A stretch of 64,000 nucleotides of DNA, from the NCBI GenBank assembly GCA_905182165.1, contig CAJJAK010000002.1, positions 62,001 to 126,000 of the forward strand, read 5' to 3'. The stretch is from an uncultured Paracoccaceae bacterium. GTDB lineage: Bacteria > Pseudomonadota > Alphaproteobacteria > Rhodobacterales > Rhodobacteraceae. A model generated the notes under the pieces. The model saw only the letters and a program-made list of their open reading frames with translations, was not told where the DNA came from and ran no database searches. This document shows, one piece after another, positions 8,977-19,220 of this stretch (within the stretch, counting starts at the first letter, position 1; the number at the start of each line of letters is the position of its first letter). Both the position numbers and the translations under genes were made by a program.

Positions 8977-10284
8977 ATGATTAATAAGATTATCGACTTC
9001 ATTCATGATACAAAGTTTTCTGACCTCTCAAAAAATACTCAAGAAATAACCACCCTCTGCATATTAGATTTAATAGGTGTTGGAATTGCTGGCGCTACAA
9101 CTGAGCTTTCAAAAATTATTCGAAATCATTCACTAGAAAACTTTAATTCAGAAAATAATAAAACTCGGTTATTATTTGATGGCAGATACTGCAGTCCAGC
9201 AGGCTGTGCTTTGGCAGGAGGTATGACGATCGACTCAATGGATGCTCATGATGGATTCAACGATGCTAAAGGTCATGTAGGATGTGGGCTGTTTCCTGCA
9301 ACCTTAGCGTTTGCTGAAGCGACTAATACTACCGACAGCCACTCTTTTTTGACTGATATTGTCATTGGATATGAATTAGGTAGCAGACTTGCTACTTCTC
9401 TTCATGGAACCACATCAGACTATCATACATCTGGCGCTTGGATTTCAATCGCTGTAGCCGCAATAGGCGCAAGGCGATTAGGTTTAAGTCACGAGGTTTC
9501 GTTACCTGCTCTTGTCGAAGCTACAAAAACAAATGGAATTGCAGCCTTGAGTATAACTGGTTGTTATCATTTTGCAGCTCTTTGGCCAGAAACAGAATAT
9601 TTGGCAAAAAATGGTTTCAGTGGTGCGCCCGCCATAACTATGGATAGCGATGATACAATCAGTTTTTGGAAAGACTTAGGGCAAAAATGGTTAATTAAAG
9701 AACAATATTTCAAACCCTATCCCGTTTGCCGTTGGGCTCAGGCCCCAATTGAGGCTGTTTTGAATCTAAAATTAAAATATAATATTTCATCCAAAGATGT
9801 GAAAAATATTGAAATCCACACGTTTCATGAGGCCATTAGGTTAGCTATAAGCGAACCAAAAACTACTGAGGAGGCACAATACTCAACTTCCTACCCATGT
9901 GCTGTTGCATTAGTAAACGGTGATGTTGGTGTTAAAGAAGTTTCAGAAAATTCATTTAGAGATCCCGAAACTCTAAGAATTTCAAAATCCTTGAAAATGA
10001 TTGAAAATGACTATTGTAACATTCAATTTCCATCACAGCGATTTGCTAGTGCCAAAATTGAGTTAAATAATGGCAATATTTTAGAAACTGGATTTGTTAA
10101 CCCACGCTGGACTGCAGAGAACCCACCTAGGGCAAGTGAATTAAAAAATAAATTTTTTAAACTTTCAAATCCCATAATTGGTGAAAATAATTCAAAAAAT
10201 ATTGAGCTGGCAGTAAGTAATTTAAAAACAAACGCCGAATTAAATGATCTAACATCACTATTATACGAGCCGATTAATAATTAA
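8977..10284 (+). CDS. MmgE/PrpD family protein
   Basis: 435-residue intact protein of the MmgE/PrpD family, which includes 2-methylcitrate dehydratase, cis-aconitate decarboxylase and dehydratases of other branched tricarboxylates. Family features are DLIGVGIAGA, SMDAHDGFNDAKGHVGCGLFPA, GYELGSR and the later FKPYPVCRWAQAPI. It is last in the rightward catabolic run, with its own ribosome site (TAGGTGGT). The pathway ends with polycarboxylic acids, so a hydro-lyase role is plausible, but the LigI/GalB/LigK route is complete without it. It ends 10 bp before the convergent ychF stop. Confidence 0.82.
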   Translation: MINKIIDFIHDTKFSDLSKNTQEITTLCILDLIGVGIAGATTELSKIIRNHSLENFNSENNKTRLLFDGRYCSPAGCALAGGMTIDSMDAHDGFNDAKGHVGCGLFPATLAFAEATNTTDSHSFLTDIVIGYELGSRLATSLHGTTSDYHTSGAWISIAVAAIGARRLGLSHEVSLPALVEATKTNGIAALSITGCYHFAALWPETEYLAKNGFSGAPAITMDSDDTISFWKDLGQKWLIKEQYFKPYPVCRWAQAPIEAVLNLKLKYNISSKDVKNIEIHTFHEAIRLAISEPKTTEEAQYSTSYPCAVALVNGDVGVKEVSENSFRDPETLRISKSLKMIENDYCNIQFPSQRFASAKIELNNGNILETGFVNPRWTAENPPRASELKNKFFKLSNPIIGENNSKNIELAVSNLKTNAELNDLTSLLYEPINN

Positions 10285-10294
10285 CCTATTTGAG

Positions 10295-11392
10295 TTATTT
10301 ACTGTGGAGAAAATGCATTACGTCACCGTCTTGAACAATATAAGATTTACCCTCAGCGCGTAATTTGCCAGCATCTCGAGCTGCATTTTCCCCACCCAAT
10401 TCAATAAAATCATCATAGGAAATAGTTTCAGCTCTGATGAATCCTTTTTCAAAATCACCATGTATTACACCTGCCGCCTGTGGAGCAGAAACGCCTTTAG
10501 GGATTGTCCAGGCGCGCGTTTCCATAGGACCGCACGTAAAGTAAGTTTGAAGTTCAAGTAATTCATAACCTGCTTCAATCAATCTATTTAAACCAGGTTG
10601 CTCTAATCCCATTTCATTTAAAAACATATCAGCTTCACTATGATCCAATTGGCTTATTTCTTCTTCAATCGCAGCGGAAATAACAACTGCCGCTGCACCT
10701 TGAGAGACGGCCATTTTTAAAACAGCCTCAGAATAAGCATTACCAGCTGCTGCGTTTTCTTCCTCTACGTTGCAGACATATAAAACTGGTTTAGCAGTTA
10801 AAAGTTGCAGCATATTCCAAGTTCGCAGTTCATCATCCGCTACGTCAACAGTTCTTGCCGGTTTACCAGCCTCCAATGCTTCTAAGGCACGTTTGAGCAA
10901 GATATCTTGTTCTACCGAATCTTTATCCCCGCCACGCAACTTGCGACTTAGGTTCTGTAGTCTCTTTTCAATACTTTCCATATCTGCAAGCATCAATTCA
11001 GTTTCAATTGTTTCAGCATCTTCAACAGGGTCTACTCTTCCCTCAACGTGCGTTACATCACTATCATCAAAACAACGCAGCACATGTGCAATGGCATCAG
11101 TTTCCCGGATATTTGCTAAAAATTGATTACCCAAACCCTCACCTTTTGACGCACCTTTTACTAGACCAGCTATGTCAACAAAGATCATTCTAGCTGGAAG
11201 AACTTTCGCGGATTTTGCAATATTTGCTAGTGGTTCAAGCCTCAGATCAGGAACTGACACCTCCCCAATATTTGGTTCAATAGTGCAAAAAGGAAAATTT
11301 GCTGCTTGAGCAGCGGCTGTTCTTGTTAAAGCATTAAACAAAGTAGACTTACCCACGTTTGGCAAACCTACTATTCCAGTTTTAAAACCCAT
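10295..11392 (-). CDS. ychF: Redox-regulated ribosome-binding ATPase YchF
   Basis: 365-residue Obg-family P-loop protein. Walker A GLPNVGKST is at residues 9-17, and DIAGLVKGAS is switch II. Near residue 200 it has the N-x-x-E that replaces the guanine-specific NKxD (VCNVEEEN), fitting ATP preference. A C-terminal TGS domain ends in the conserved YIVQDGDVMHF. YchF binds ribosomes and influences translation and oxidative-stress response. Length and sequence are ordinary; no break. Confidence 0.95.
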   Translation of the reverse strand: MGFKTGIVGLPNVGKSTLFNALTRTAAAQAANFPFCTIEPNIGEVSVPDLRLEPLANIAKSAKVLPARMIFVDIAGLVKGASKGEGLGNQFLANIRETDAIAHVLRCFDDSDVTHVEGRVDPVEDAETIETELMLADMESIEKRLQNLSRKLRGGDKDSVEQDILLKRALEALEAGKPARTVDVADDELRTWNMLQLLTAKPVLYVCNVEEENAAAGNAYSEAVLKMAVSQGAAAVVISAAIEEEISQLDHSEADMFLNEMGLEQPGLNRLIEAGYELLELQTYFTCGPMETRAWTIPKGVSAPQAAGVIHGDFEKGFIRAETISYDDFIELGGENAARDAGKLRAEGKSYIVQDGDVMHFLHSK

Positions 11393-11520
11393 TTCTATAC
11401 TTCCAATATTATTTTCTTAAAGGGCATGTAGTTCACCTCAATAGCAACGGTCAAGAGCAACTTAAATCAACTAGACTTATAAATATGTGGTAAAAGTTGA
11501 ATTTTGATAATAAAATCTGA

Positions 11521-11545
11521 AATAGATCGTAGATCATAGATCTAT
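11521..11545 (+). repeat. Triple TAGATC repeat upstream of trpA
   Basis: Three copies of TAGATC occur within 22 bases (starting near 11523, 11530 and 11537), immediately upstream of the trpA ribosome site. The regular spacing of about 7 bp is unusual. It could be a regulatory repeat or a local slippage product. No known tryptophan operator is recognised. Confidence 0.35.
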
Positions 11546-11559
11546 AAAGGGAAAATAGA

Positions 11560-12342
11560 ATGACAAGAATTGATAAAAAATTTAAGGCGTTAAAAGCTCA
11601 AAAGAAAAAAGCATTCATTTCCTATATAATGGCCGGTGATACTAGTTATGATATATCTTTAGAGATTTTAAATGGATTACCCAAGGCGGGAGTGGATATC
11701 ATCGAACTCGGCTTGCCATTTCGCCCAATGGCTGACGGCTCTACAATTCAATTGGCTGGGCAGCGCGCATTGGCAGGTGGAATGACGCTGAATAAAACCC
11801 TGAAAATGGTTGCAAGTTTCCGTGAAACTGACAATGAGACACCTATCGTATTAATGGGTTATTATAATCCTATATATAGTCACGGCGTAGACAAATTTAT
11901 AAAAGATGCAGGTGCCGCTGGTATTGATGGATTGATAGTGGTTGATTTGCCTCCTGAAGAAGACGAAGAATTATGTCTTCCAGCTGCTAAACATAATATT
12001 AATTTTATCCGGCTTGCCACTCCAACCACAGATGCGAAAAGGTTACCCAAAGTTTTGTCAAATACCTCAGGATTTGTTTATTATGTTTCAATAACTGGAA
12101 TTACTGGCGCTGCCTCAGCACAATCAACAAATGTTGGACCGGAGATTTCAAGGATAAAAAAATCCACACAACTACCAATAGTTGTAGGCTTTGGTATTAC
12201 CACGCCCGAGGCTGCATTTGAAATTGCGAAGGTTGCTGATGGTGTGGTCGTGGGTTCAGCCATTGTTGAAATGATTGGCAAAGGAAAGTCAATTGAAGAA
12301 AATATTGAAATTTGTAAAAACATTGACAGATGGTGCCCATAG
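11560..12342 (+). CDS. trpA: Tryptophan synthase alpha subunit
   Basis: 260-residue TIM-barrel enzyme that cleaves indole-3-glycerol phosphate to indole and glyceraldehyde 3-phosphate, passing indole to TrpB. Catalytic Glu49 (IIELGLPF) and the downstream Asp of PMADG (residue 59) are present. [17 protein letters not shown] and GFGIT are the phosphate and loop motifs. In the usual ELG-PF-SDPMADG the two residues Ser-Asp are here replaced by one Arg, so the loop is one residue short. That is either a small sequence error or a real variant. trpB is not in the window, so trpA stands alone next to ychF. Confidence 0.93.
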   Translation: MTRIDKKFKALKAQKKKAFISYIMAGDTSYDISLEILNGLPKAGVDIIELGLPFRPMADGSTIQLAGQRALAGGMTLNKTLKMVASFRETDNETPIVLMGYYNPIYSHGVDKFIKDAGAAGIDGLIVVDLPPEEDEELCLPAAKHNINFIRLATPTTDAKRLPKVLSNTSGFVYYVSITGITGAASAQSTNVGPEISRIKKSTQLPIVVGFGITTPEAAFEIAKVADGVVVGSAIVEMIGKGKSIEENIEICKNIDRWCP

Positions 12343-12454
12343 AGCTGAATTTTTATCTAAATATAAAAAATCCATAAAATAACTTTGGTGGCCCTTAATA
12401 TCTAAAAGTATGCAAGAGCTTTAGGCGGAAAAAATTTTAAAAAAGAAGTAAATA

Positions 12455-13618
12455 ATGCAAAAAATAACAACTATAGAAGATCTGCGTATTAGATATCAAA
12501 AAAACGTACCAAAAATGTTTTATGATTATACCGAAAGTGGTTCCTGGACACAAAAAACGCTACAAGAAAACTCTTCAGATTTTAGTTTATTAAAACTGCG
12601 CCAAAAAGTTGCTGTAGACATGTCCAATAGAACAACAAAAACTAAAATGATTGGGCAAGATGTAACTATGCCAGTAGCATTGGCGCCAGTCGGGCTAACA
12701 GGAATGCAATCAGCAGATGGTGAGATCAAAGCAGCAAGAGCCGCCGAAAATTTTGGCCTACCCTATACATTGTCCACTATGTCGATTTGCTCAATAGAAG
12801 ATGTTGCCGAAAATACAAATTCACCGTTTTGGTTTCAATTGTATGTAATGAAAGATCAAGCATTTCTTGAAGCAATAATTGAAAGAGCTAAGAAAGCCAA
12901 ATGTTCTGCCTTAGTTTTAACCTTAGATTTACAGTTATTGGGGCAAAGGCATTTAGATATTAAAAATGGCCTTTCTGTGCCTTTAAGACCTACCTTAAGA
13001 AACCTTTTGGATCTTGCAACTAAGTTAAAATGGAGCACCCAAATGCTTAGAACCAAACGCAAATCGTTTGGAAACATTGTTGGACACGTTAAAGGTGTAA
13101 ATAATGTAAGTTCACTTATGGAATTGTTTGAGATCTAGCTTGAATTGAACTTTCAAAAAGTAGCAAAAATAAAAAAAATGTGGGGTGGGAAATTAATTTT
13201 AAAAGGTATTCTTGATGCTGAAGATGCTAAAAAAGCAGTCCAGTGCGGAGTAGATGCAATAATCGTTTCAAATCATGGTGGAAGGCAACTTGATGGTGCT
13301 AGCAGCTCAATACGTATTCTTCCAGATATTTTAGAAGCCGTAAATGCTGACGTCGAAATACATATGGATGGCGGCATTAGATCAGGGCAAGATGTATTGA
13401 AAGCTATAGCGATGGGCGCAAAAGGTACATACATAGGAAGATCTTATATTTATGGATTGGGTGCTGCTGGTGAGGCCGGCGTTAAAAAGGCTTTGGAAAT
13501 AATTCATAAGGAACTAGATATGACCATGGCGTTATGTGGGCACAATAATATAAATGATTTATCAACTAATAATTTGTTAATTCCAAAAGACTTTCAGTTA
13601 TCAAAAAGTGTAATTTAG
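12455..13618 (+). CDS. FMN-dependent L-2-hydroxy-acid dehydrogenase, LldD-like (in-frame stop)
   Basis: Alpha-hydroxy-acid oxidase/dehydrogenase family (L-lactate dehydrogenase LldD and relatives). The N-terminal PKMFYDYTESGSW, PVALAPVGLTGM, WFQLYVMKD, ILKGI, the catalytic-histidine SNHGGRQLDGA and GGIRSGQDVLKA are all in place. A TAG at 13136-13138 interrupts the frame where the family has a W-T-...-Q-F-D-L segment. The downstream half continues in the same frame with normal homology, and about two codons are also missing. Total span is about 387 codons, normal for the family. Substrate (lactate, mandelate, glycolate or other) cannot be told from the sequence. Confidence 0.85.
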
Positions 13619-13649
13619 CACAAAACCATCCAAAACAGTCATTTCCATA

Positions 13650-14066
13650 CTATTTTTCACGTAGACGAATAACTACATCTACTTTTGTTATTTCGGAACC
13701 GTTGGGCGCATCAGGTAACTGTGATATTTTTAGGTTATCCTTAGGCGCATCTGTTAATAGCCCCTTTTGTTCCCAATAAAAATGTGGATGATCATCCATT
13801 CTAGTATCAAAATAAGACTTGTGGCCATCAACAGTTACCTCATTTAGCAAACCTGCATTAGTTAAATGATGTAAAGTATTATAAACAGTTGCTAATGAAA
13901 CATTATCTCCAGAATTGTTTGCCAACTCAAAAAGGCTCTCTGCCGTTACATGACGATTTTTACCATCTCCCACCAACAAATTAGCCAAAGCCAACCTTTG
14001 CCTTGTTGGCCTGAGTTTTGATTTCTTTAACCATTTTCTACTATTTTCAAAACTATCAGTTTGCAT
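13650..14066 (-). CDS. irr: Iron response regulator Irr (Fur family)
   Basis: About 138-residue Fur-superfamily repressor. The DNA-binding core KLRPTRQRLALANLL is followed by HVTAESLFE, VSLATVYNTLHHLTNAGLL and SYFDTRMDDHPHF. These match alphaproteobacterial Irr, which senses haem status, not Fur. The frame extends upstream to 14168, but homology starts at the ATG at 14066 (MQTDSFEN). It is divergent from fabA, the arrangement seen in many alphaproteobacteria where irr precedes fabA-fabB-fabI. Confidence 0.9.
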   Translation of the reverse strand: MQTDSFENSRKWLKKSKLRPTRQRLALANLLVGDGKNRHVTAESLFELANNSGDNVSLATVYNTLHHLTNAGLLNEVTVDGHKSYFDTRMDDHPHFYWEQKGLLTDAPKDNLKISQLPDAPNGSEITKVDVVIRLREK

Positions 14067-14213
14067 TTTTCGACTCAGTTTTGTTTCCACTACTAATAAT
14101 ATGGAGCCAAAAGATAAAAAATTCAAACATTTTTCGAGATATCTCACCCTTGCTTCACACCAAGTCACAGTGTTAGGAGAAAGAAAATTTAAATAAGTTA
14201 AAGAAGCTTATAG

Positions 14214-14721
14214 ATGGAAGTGGTTTAGATTCAAATTTGATAAGGAAAGTCTTTTAAAATGTGCCAGAGGAGAGCTTTTTGGGCCAGGTAATCCTCAATT
14301 ACCAGAACCACCAATGTTAATGATGGATAGAGTAACCGAAATTTCAGATAACTTAGGTGAATCAGGTAAAGGCCATGTTGTAGCTGAATTAGATATTACA
14401 CCAGATCTATGGTTTTTTAAATGTCACTTTCCTGGTGATCCAGTAATGCCTGGTTGTTTAGGAATGGATGCATTATGGCAACTAACAGGATTTAACCTTG
14501 GTTGGAGAGGAATGGAAGGTCGAGGAAGAGCTTTAGGCGTTGGAGAAGTTAAGTTCACTGGAATGGTAACTCCAAGCACCTCAATAGTAACTTATGTCGT
14601 AAATTTTACGCGCGTAATTGATCGTAAATTAAAATTGGCAATGGCTAATGGTGAAATGCTAGCAGATGGTCAAACTATTTATACTACGACTGACATGAAG
14701 GTCGGTCTTTTTAAGGAATAA
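14214..14721 (+). CDS. fabA: 3-hydroxydecanoyl-ACP dehydratase/isomerase (N-terminus out of frame)
   Basis: FabA introduces the double bond in unsaturated fatty acid synthesis. The catalytic His is in [11 protein letters not shown] and the catalytic Asp in GMDALWQ. The N-terminal [18 protein letters not shown] is conserved and in frame with the rest from about 14236, but no ATG/GTG/TTG precedes it in that frame. The nearest ATG with a plausible position, 14214, is in another frame. A one-base error near 14220-14235 would join them. A frame that opens at 14314 would lack the conserved N-terminus. First gene of the fabA-fabB-fabI operon. Confidence 0.9.
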
Positions 14722-14732
14722 GAGGGTTTTTT

Positions 14733-15959
14733 ATGCGTAGAGTCGTTGTAACAGGAATTGGTATAATTTCGTCAATAGGAAATAATCAAAGCGAAGTTTT
14801 GGATTCATTAAAATCTGGAAAATCTGGGATAGTTTCCGCACCAGAATATATAGAAAAAGGCTTTAGAAGCCAAGTGCATGGGGTGCCCAATATTGTTTTA
14901 GAAGATCATATTGATAAGCGCCAAATGCGATTTATGGGTCCTGGAGCTGCCTTTAATTATTTGTCGATGGAACAAGCTATTCAAGACAGTGGCCTGGAAG
15001 AAACCGACGTTTCCAATGAGCGAACTGGTTTAATCGTTGGATCTGGCGGACCCTCCACATCGAATCTACTGAAGGCCCATCTAACAGTAATCGAGAAAGG
15101 TGCGCCAAAAAGAATGGGGCCTTTTATGGTAACTCGCTGCATGTCTTCAACAAACTCAGCCTGCCTTGCTACCCCGTTCAAAATCAAAGGAGTAAATTAT
15201 TCAATAACTTCTGCCTGTTCCACCTCGGCACACTGTATTGGCAATGGTGTTGAGCAAATTCAAATGAACAAACAAGATATCGTTTTTGCTGGAGGTGGGG
15301 AGGAATTAGATTGGTCATTGTCTTGCTTATTTGATGCAATGGGAGCTATGTCTTCAAAATATAATGACACACCAGAAAAAGCTTCACGAGCTTTTGATGC
15401 CAATCGCGATGGATTTGTTATTGCAGGTGGTGGTGGAGTGCTAGTCCTCGAAGAATTAGATCATGCTCTAGCTCGTGGAGCAAAAATTTATGCTGAAGTG
15501 ACAGGCTATGGAGCAACTTCAGACGGACATGATATGGTGGCACCATCTGGAGAAGGTGGCGAGCGCTCAATGAGATTAGCAATGGGCACAATTGGTGAAA
15601 GATCCGTCAATTATATAAATGCGCATGGAACATCCACTCCTGCCGGTGACGTGACAGAAATAGAAGCAATAAGAAGAATTTTTGGAGAAGGTTCCACCCC
15701 TCCAGTGAGTTCTACAAAATCCTTAACAGGGCACAGTTTGGGCGCTACTGGCGTGCAAGAAGCAATATATTCAATCTTAATGATGAAAAATAATTTCATT
15801 GCAGCTTCCGCAAATGTGGAAACGATTGATCCCAAAATAAATAAAAATGAAATAGCGACAACACGACTTGATCAGGTTAATCTAGATACAATACTTTCAA
15901 ATAGTTTTGGCTTTGGAGGTACAAACGCAACAATCGCAATGAGCAAATATAATGGATAA
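14733..15959 (+). CDS. fabB: 3-oxoacyl-ACP synthase I (beta-ketoacyl-ACP synthase)
   Basis: 408-residue condensing enzyme for elongation of unsaturated acyl chains. The Cys-His-His triad is visible: nucleophile in SACSTSAHC, then [11 protein letters not shown] and [10 protein letters not shown]. The glycine-rich end [12 protein letters not shown] is typical. The start ATG follows fabA by 11 bp and the stop overlaps the fabI start by 8 bp. Intact. Confidence 0.95.
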   Translation: MRRVVVTGIGIISSIGNNQSEVLDSLKSGKSGIVSAPEYIEKGFRSQVHGVPNIVLEDHIDKRQMRFMGPGAAFNYLSMEQAIQDSGLEETDVSNERTGLIVGSGGPSTSNLLKAHLTVIEKGAPKRMGPFMVTRCMSSTNSACLATPFKIKGVNYSITSACSTSAHCIGNGVEQIQMNKQDIVFAGGGEELDWSLSCLFDAMGAMSSKYNDTPEKASRAFDANRDGFVIAGGGGVLVLEELDHALARGAKIYAEVTGYGATSDGHDMVAPSGEGGERSMRLAMGTIGERSVNYINAHGTSTPAGDVTEIEAIRRIFGEGSTPPVSSTKSLTGHSLGATGVQEAIYSILMMKNNFIAASANVETIDPKINKNEIATTRLDQVNLDTILSNSFGFGGTNATIAMSKYNG

Positions 15960-16819
15960 ACTTTTAAGTGGAAAGCGCGGATTAATTATGGGCGTAGCTA
16001 ATGAGAGATCAATAGCTTGGGGCATAGCGCGCGAAATGAGCAAAAATGGAGCTGAGCTTGCTTTTACCTACCAGGGAGAAAGCTTTGGCAAAAGATTAAA
16101 GCCTTTAGCCGAAAGTATTGGCTCAGAATTAATGATAGATGTAGATGTCCAAAATGATAACTCCTTAAATACCGCATTTTCCAAAATTCAAGACAAATGG
16201 GGGAAATTAGATTTTCTCGTACATGCAATTGCTTTTTCTGATAAATCTGAATTAACAGGAAGGTTCTCTGATACTTCTAGAAAAAATTTCCAAAATTCAT
16301 TAGATATTAGTTGCTATTCCCTAATTGAAGTAGCGCGTCGTGCAATGCCCCTTATGCCAGATGGTGGAACAATACTTACTCTAACTTATGGCGGATCAAC
16401 AAGGGTAACACCTTTTTACAACGTCATGGGAGTTGCGAAAGCTGCTTTAGAAAGTTCTGTCAGGTATTTAGCTAATGACTTAGGGCCTCAAAAAATTCGA
16501 GTTAATGCAATAAGTCCTGGTCCCATGGGGAACACTTGCTGGAGCAGCTATTGGTGGAGCGCGAAAAACATTTAGAACAACTGAACAAAATGCTCCTCTA
16601 AGATCAAATGCAACTTTAGAATCTGTGGGTGGCACAGCTGTTTATTTATCTTCCGATTATGGTGCTGACACAACTGGAGAAATTATCCGGGTAGATGGTG
16701 GCTATCATATATTGGGTATGGCTCAGCCCGAAAATCGATATCAGTCTTTAAAAAATTTCTGCCTTTACAGAAGAAACAACATCACTTTCATTAAATACAA
16801 AATCCATCAACATCTCTGA
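15952..16819 (+). CDS. fabI: Enoyl-ACP reductase FabI (frameshift; native stop lost)
   Basis: NADH-dependent enoyl-ACP reductase of the SDR superfamily. N-terminal [13 protein letters not shown] binds NADH; the Tyr-x6-Lys catalytic pair is in FYNVMGVAK. An extra A near 16530 (after CCCATGGGG) shifts the frame; the next frame continues [18 protein letters not shown] and [13 protein letters not shown] to [15 protein letters not shown]. Comparison with the second copy of this 3' end (34603-34650) suggests the original ended right after PEN. Here the frame reads on through the left direct repeat into antisense of an acyl-CoA dehydrogenase fragment, stopping at 16817-16819. Confidence 0.88.
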
Positions 16820-16918
16820 TTTTGGAAGCTCACACTCAAAAAAATAACGACATGCTGCAATTTTTCCATCTTAAGAAGGATTGATTTTCATTCTGAATTA
16901 TTTTTTTTCTGCAGCGCC
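16702..16918. repeat. Left copy of the approximately 217-bp direct repeat bounding the island
   Basis: Matches 34603-34820 at roughly 94% by eye. It contains the last fabI codons (from CTATCATATATTGGG) and, in antisense, about 50 codons from the 3' end of the acyl-CoA dehydrogenase gene whose full copy starts at 34649. This copy has small insertions (ATCTTAAG versus ATCTAAG, ATTCTGAA versus ATTTGAA) that break the dehydrogenase frame, so it is the non-functional copy for that gene. Homology fades at about 16920. Confidence 0.85.
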
Positions 16919-16966
16919 ACAATCACACAGAAGATTGCAAACCCAGGGAATTTATCAAAAGGCACA

Positions 16967-17785
16967 TCAATTTGCTTCCAAAACTGCGTTGAGAAACTGT
17001 TGAGTGCGCTTACGTTCAGGGTTTTCAAACAATTTAGAGGGCGCGCCTTGTTCTTCTATGGAGCCATTATAGAAAAAGCAAACCCTGTCAGAAATGTCTT
17101 TAGCAAAGCCCATTTGGTGGGTCACCATCAACATTGTCAAATTATGTGCACCTACGAGTTGCCTAATAACACCCGTTACCTCGCTGATAACTTCAGGATC
17201 TAGTGCAGATGTAAGTTCGTCAAACAGCATAACTTTTGGGTGCATGCACAGCGCCATTGCGACGGCCACACGTTGTTGCTGGCCTCCAGACAAGCGAGAT
17301 GGAAGTTGATCTTTTTTTTCTATCATCCCGACCATATCAAGCAACTCAAGCGAACGTTCTGCCGCCTCTTTTTTTGATATTCCCAAAACCTGTACAGGTC
17401 CTTCCATGCAGTTTTGCAATGCTGTTAAATGTGGAAACAAGTTAAAATGCTGAAAGCACATGCCAATTTTGCTGCGAATACGGCGAGTATGTTTGACGTC
17501 AGCTGGCACCAGAATACCATTTTTTTCCATATGGGTTAAGGGTTCACCATCCACATAAATTACCCCACCATTTATAGTCTCTAATGTCATTAGCATGCGC
17601 AAAACAGTTGTTTTTCCAGATCCAGACGGCCCTATGATAGTCACCATTTCGCCCGCATCAATATCAAGATACAATTGGTCAAGAACAACCAGAGGTCCAT
17701 AACTTTTACGTACGTTTTTAAAGCTAACCATTGGAATATTGCTACCTTCAAGACGAAGTGGATATTGGCTCATATCTTCGGTCAT
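16967..17785 (-). CDS. ehuA: Ehu-like polar amino-acid/ectoine ABC transporter, ATP-binding protein
   Basis: 272-residue ABC ATPase of the polar amino acid type. Walker A is GPSGSGKTT, Q-loop CFQHFNLFPH, signature LSGGQQQRVAVA, Walker B VMLFDELTSALDP and the switch His in VTHQMG. The phrase LTALQNCMEGPVQVLG is characteristic of EhuA of ectoine/hydroxyectoine importers. Last of a four-gene leftward operon in the order B-C-D-A. No ectoine-specific catabolic genes are recognised nearby, so the true substrate may be another zwitterion; the gene symbol is by family resemblance. Confidence 0.75.
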   Translation of the reverse strand: MTEDMSQYPLRLEGSNIPMVSFKNVRKSYGPLVVLDQLYLDIDAGEMVTIIGPSGSGKTTVLRMLMTLETINGGVIYVDGEPLTHMEKNGILVPADVKHTRRIRSKIGMCFQHFNLFPHLTALQNCMEGPVQVLGISKKEAAERSLELLDMVGMIEKKDQLPSRLSGGQQQRVAVAMALCMHPKVMLFDELTSALDPEVISEVTGVIRQLVGAHNLTMLMVTHQMGFAKDISDRVCFFYNGSIEEQGAPSKLFENPERKRTQQFLNAVLEAN

Positions 17786-17788
17786 ATC

Positions 17789-18451
17789 TTACATTCCCAT
17801 CTTTCTGCGTACCCATTTTTCAAAACGGGAGATCATAAATGCGGTTGGCAAAGAAATCACAAGAAAGATAATCCCAACCATTGTATAAGGTTCTAAGTAT
17901 CGATAACTTTGTGATCCTACTGCATTCGCGGTATGCATTAATTCAGCAACACCGATCACAGATAGCATCGGTGTATCCTTGAATATCCCCACCAAATAGT
18001 TACCCATTCCAGCGATAGCTGGCGGTAATGCTTGGGGAATAATGATGCGGTAGTAAGTTTTAGCCATGGACATATTAATAGCAGTTGCTGCCTCCCATTG
18101 ACCTTTAGGAACACTTTCAATTCCACCGCGATAAACTTCAGAAAGATACGCACCATAGTGTAAGCCTATGGCGACCATACCAGAAGTCCAGGGAGAAAGT
18201 TGTACACCAAATTGTGGTCCTACATAAAAAACGAAGAAAACTTGCAACAATAGTGGCGTGGAACGGATCAGCTCAACAAATTCGCGCGCAACAAAGGCAA
18301 GTATTCGTGACGGTGTCCTTTGCGCCAGTACGAATACAAGCCCAAGGACGATAGCGATTGCATACCCACCACCAGCTGCGACTAGTGTTTTACCTGTCGC
18401 ATCGATAAAACGTGGTACAAGTTCCCAAGTCCAATCCCAACGCCATTCCAT
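17789..18451 (-). CDS. ehuD: Ehu-like ABC transporter permease (D-type)
   Basis: 220-residue inner-membrane permease of the HisMQ family with about five membrane segments and an EAA loop (GQWEAATAINMSMAKTYYRIIIPQALPP) that docks onto the ATPase. The N-terminus WRWDWTWELVPRFIDATG resembles EhuD. It sits 3 bp from ehuA and 3 bp from the other permease, so the operon is tightly packed. Confidence 0.75.
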   Translation of the reverse strand: MEWRWDWTWELVPRFIDATGKTLVAAGGGYAIAIVLGLVFVLAQRTPSRILAFVAREFVELIRSTPLLLQVFFVFYVGPQFGVQLSPWTSGMVAIGLHYGAYLSEVYRGGIESVPKGQWEAATAINMSMAKTYYRIIIPQALPPAIAGMGNYLVGIFKDTPMLSVIGVAELMHTANAVGSQSYRYLEPYTMVGIIFLVISLPTAFMISRFEKWVRRKMGM

Positions 18452-18454
18452 ACC

Positions 18455-19120
18455 TTAAGCCCTTCCAATTTTACGGGCCATCAAACGTTCAAAATATCGC
18501 ATGAACGGTGTGACCATGAATCGGGCAAACACGTAATAAATAATAATAGCCGTGCCAAATGTCTGAACAGACATAAAAGTTGAGATATTAATTTGACGTG
18601 CTTGAAACATAAGATCAGTGACCGCAATCAATGAAACAAGAGCCGTTCCTTTGAGAATTTCAATGACAAGGTTTCCCCAAGGTGGCAACATAATCACAAA
18701 AGCCTGTGGGAGAATAATACGCCTCATTCGTTGTAAAGGTGTCATGTTGATGGCTTTTGCCGCTTCCCATTGCCCCTTAGGTACCGCCATAATTGCCCCA
18801 CGTACCAATTCAGCGCCATAGGCCCCCATATTCAAACCCACAGTCAGAAACCCAGCGATAAATTTATCGAGAGTGATTCCAAAAAGTGGTAACACAAAGA
18901 AAACCCAAAATAGCTGCACCACAAGGGATGTGCCACGAAATATCTCAATGTAAATCGTAGCACTGCCTTTTACAGCAGGGTTATTAGACAATCGCATTAA
19001 ACCAAGTGCAAGGGCTGTGGTTACGGCTACAGCAGTCGCAAAAAGAAACTGCACAAGGGTGATCAACGATCCATCAATGATCCGACTACTATAAGCTTGT
19101 AGAAATTCAATATACGTCAC
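18455..19120 (-). CDS. ehuC: Ehu-like ABC transporter permease (C-type)
   Basis: 221-residue HisMQ-family permease with several hydrophobic segments. The EAA loop (GQWEAAKAINMTPLQRMRRIILPQAF) and FRGTSLVVQLFWVFFVLPLFG are typical. It forms the membrane channel with its paralogous neighbour. Second gene of the operon, about 100 bp after the binding-protein gene. Confidence 0.75.
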   Translation of the reverse strand: MTYIEFLQAYSSRIIDGSLITLVQFLFATAVAVTTALALGLMRLSNNPAVKGSATIYIEIFRGTSLVVQLFWVFFVLPLFGITLDKFIAGFLTVGLNMGAYGAELVRGAIMAVPKGQWEAAKAINMTPLQRMRRIILPQAFVIMLPPWGNLVIEILKGTALVSLIAVTDLMFQARQINISTFMSVQTFGTAIIIYYVFARFMVTPFMRYFERLMARKIGRA

Positions 19121-19220
19121 TGCTCACTTCTTCTTGCTTGGCCAGAGAACTGGTCGGCTTAAAAATTGGCACAATCCGCAAATCGCGCCAATTTATCGTT
19201 ATTTTATAAAATGCAAGATA

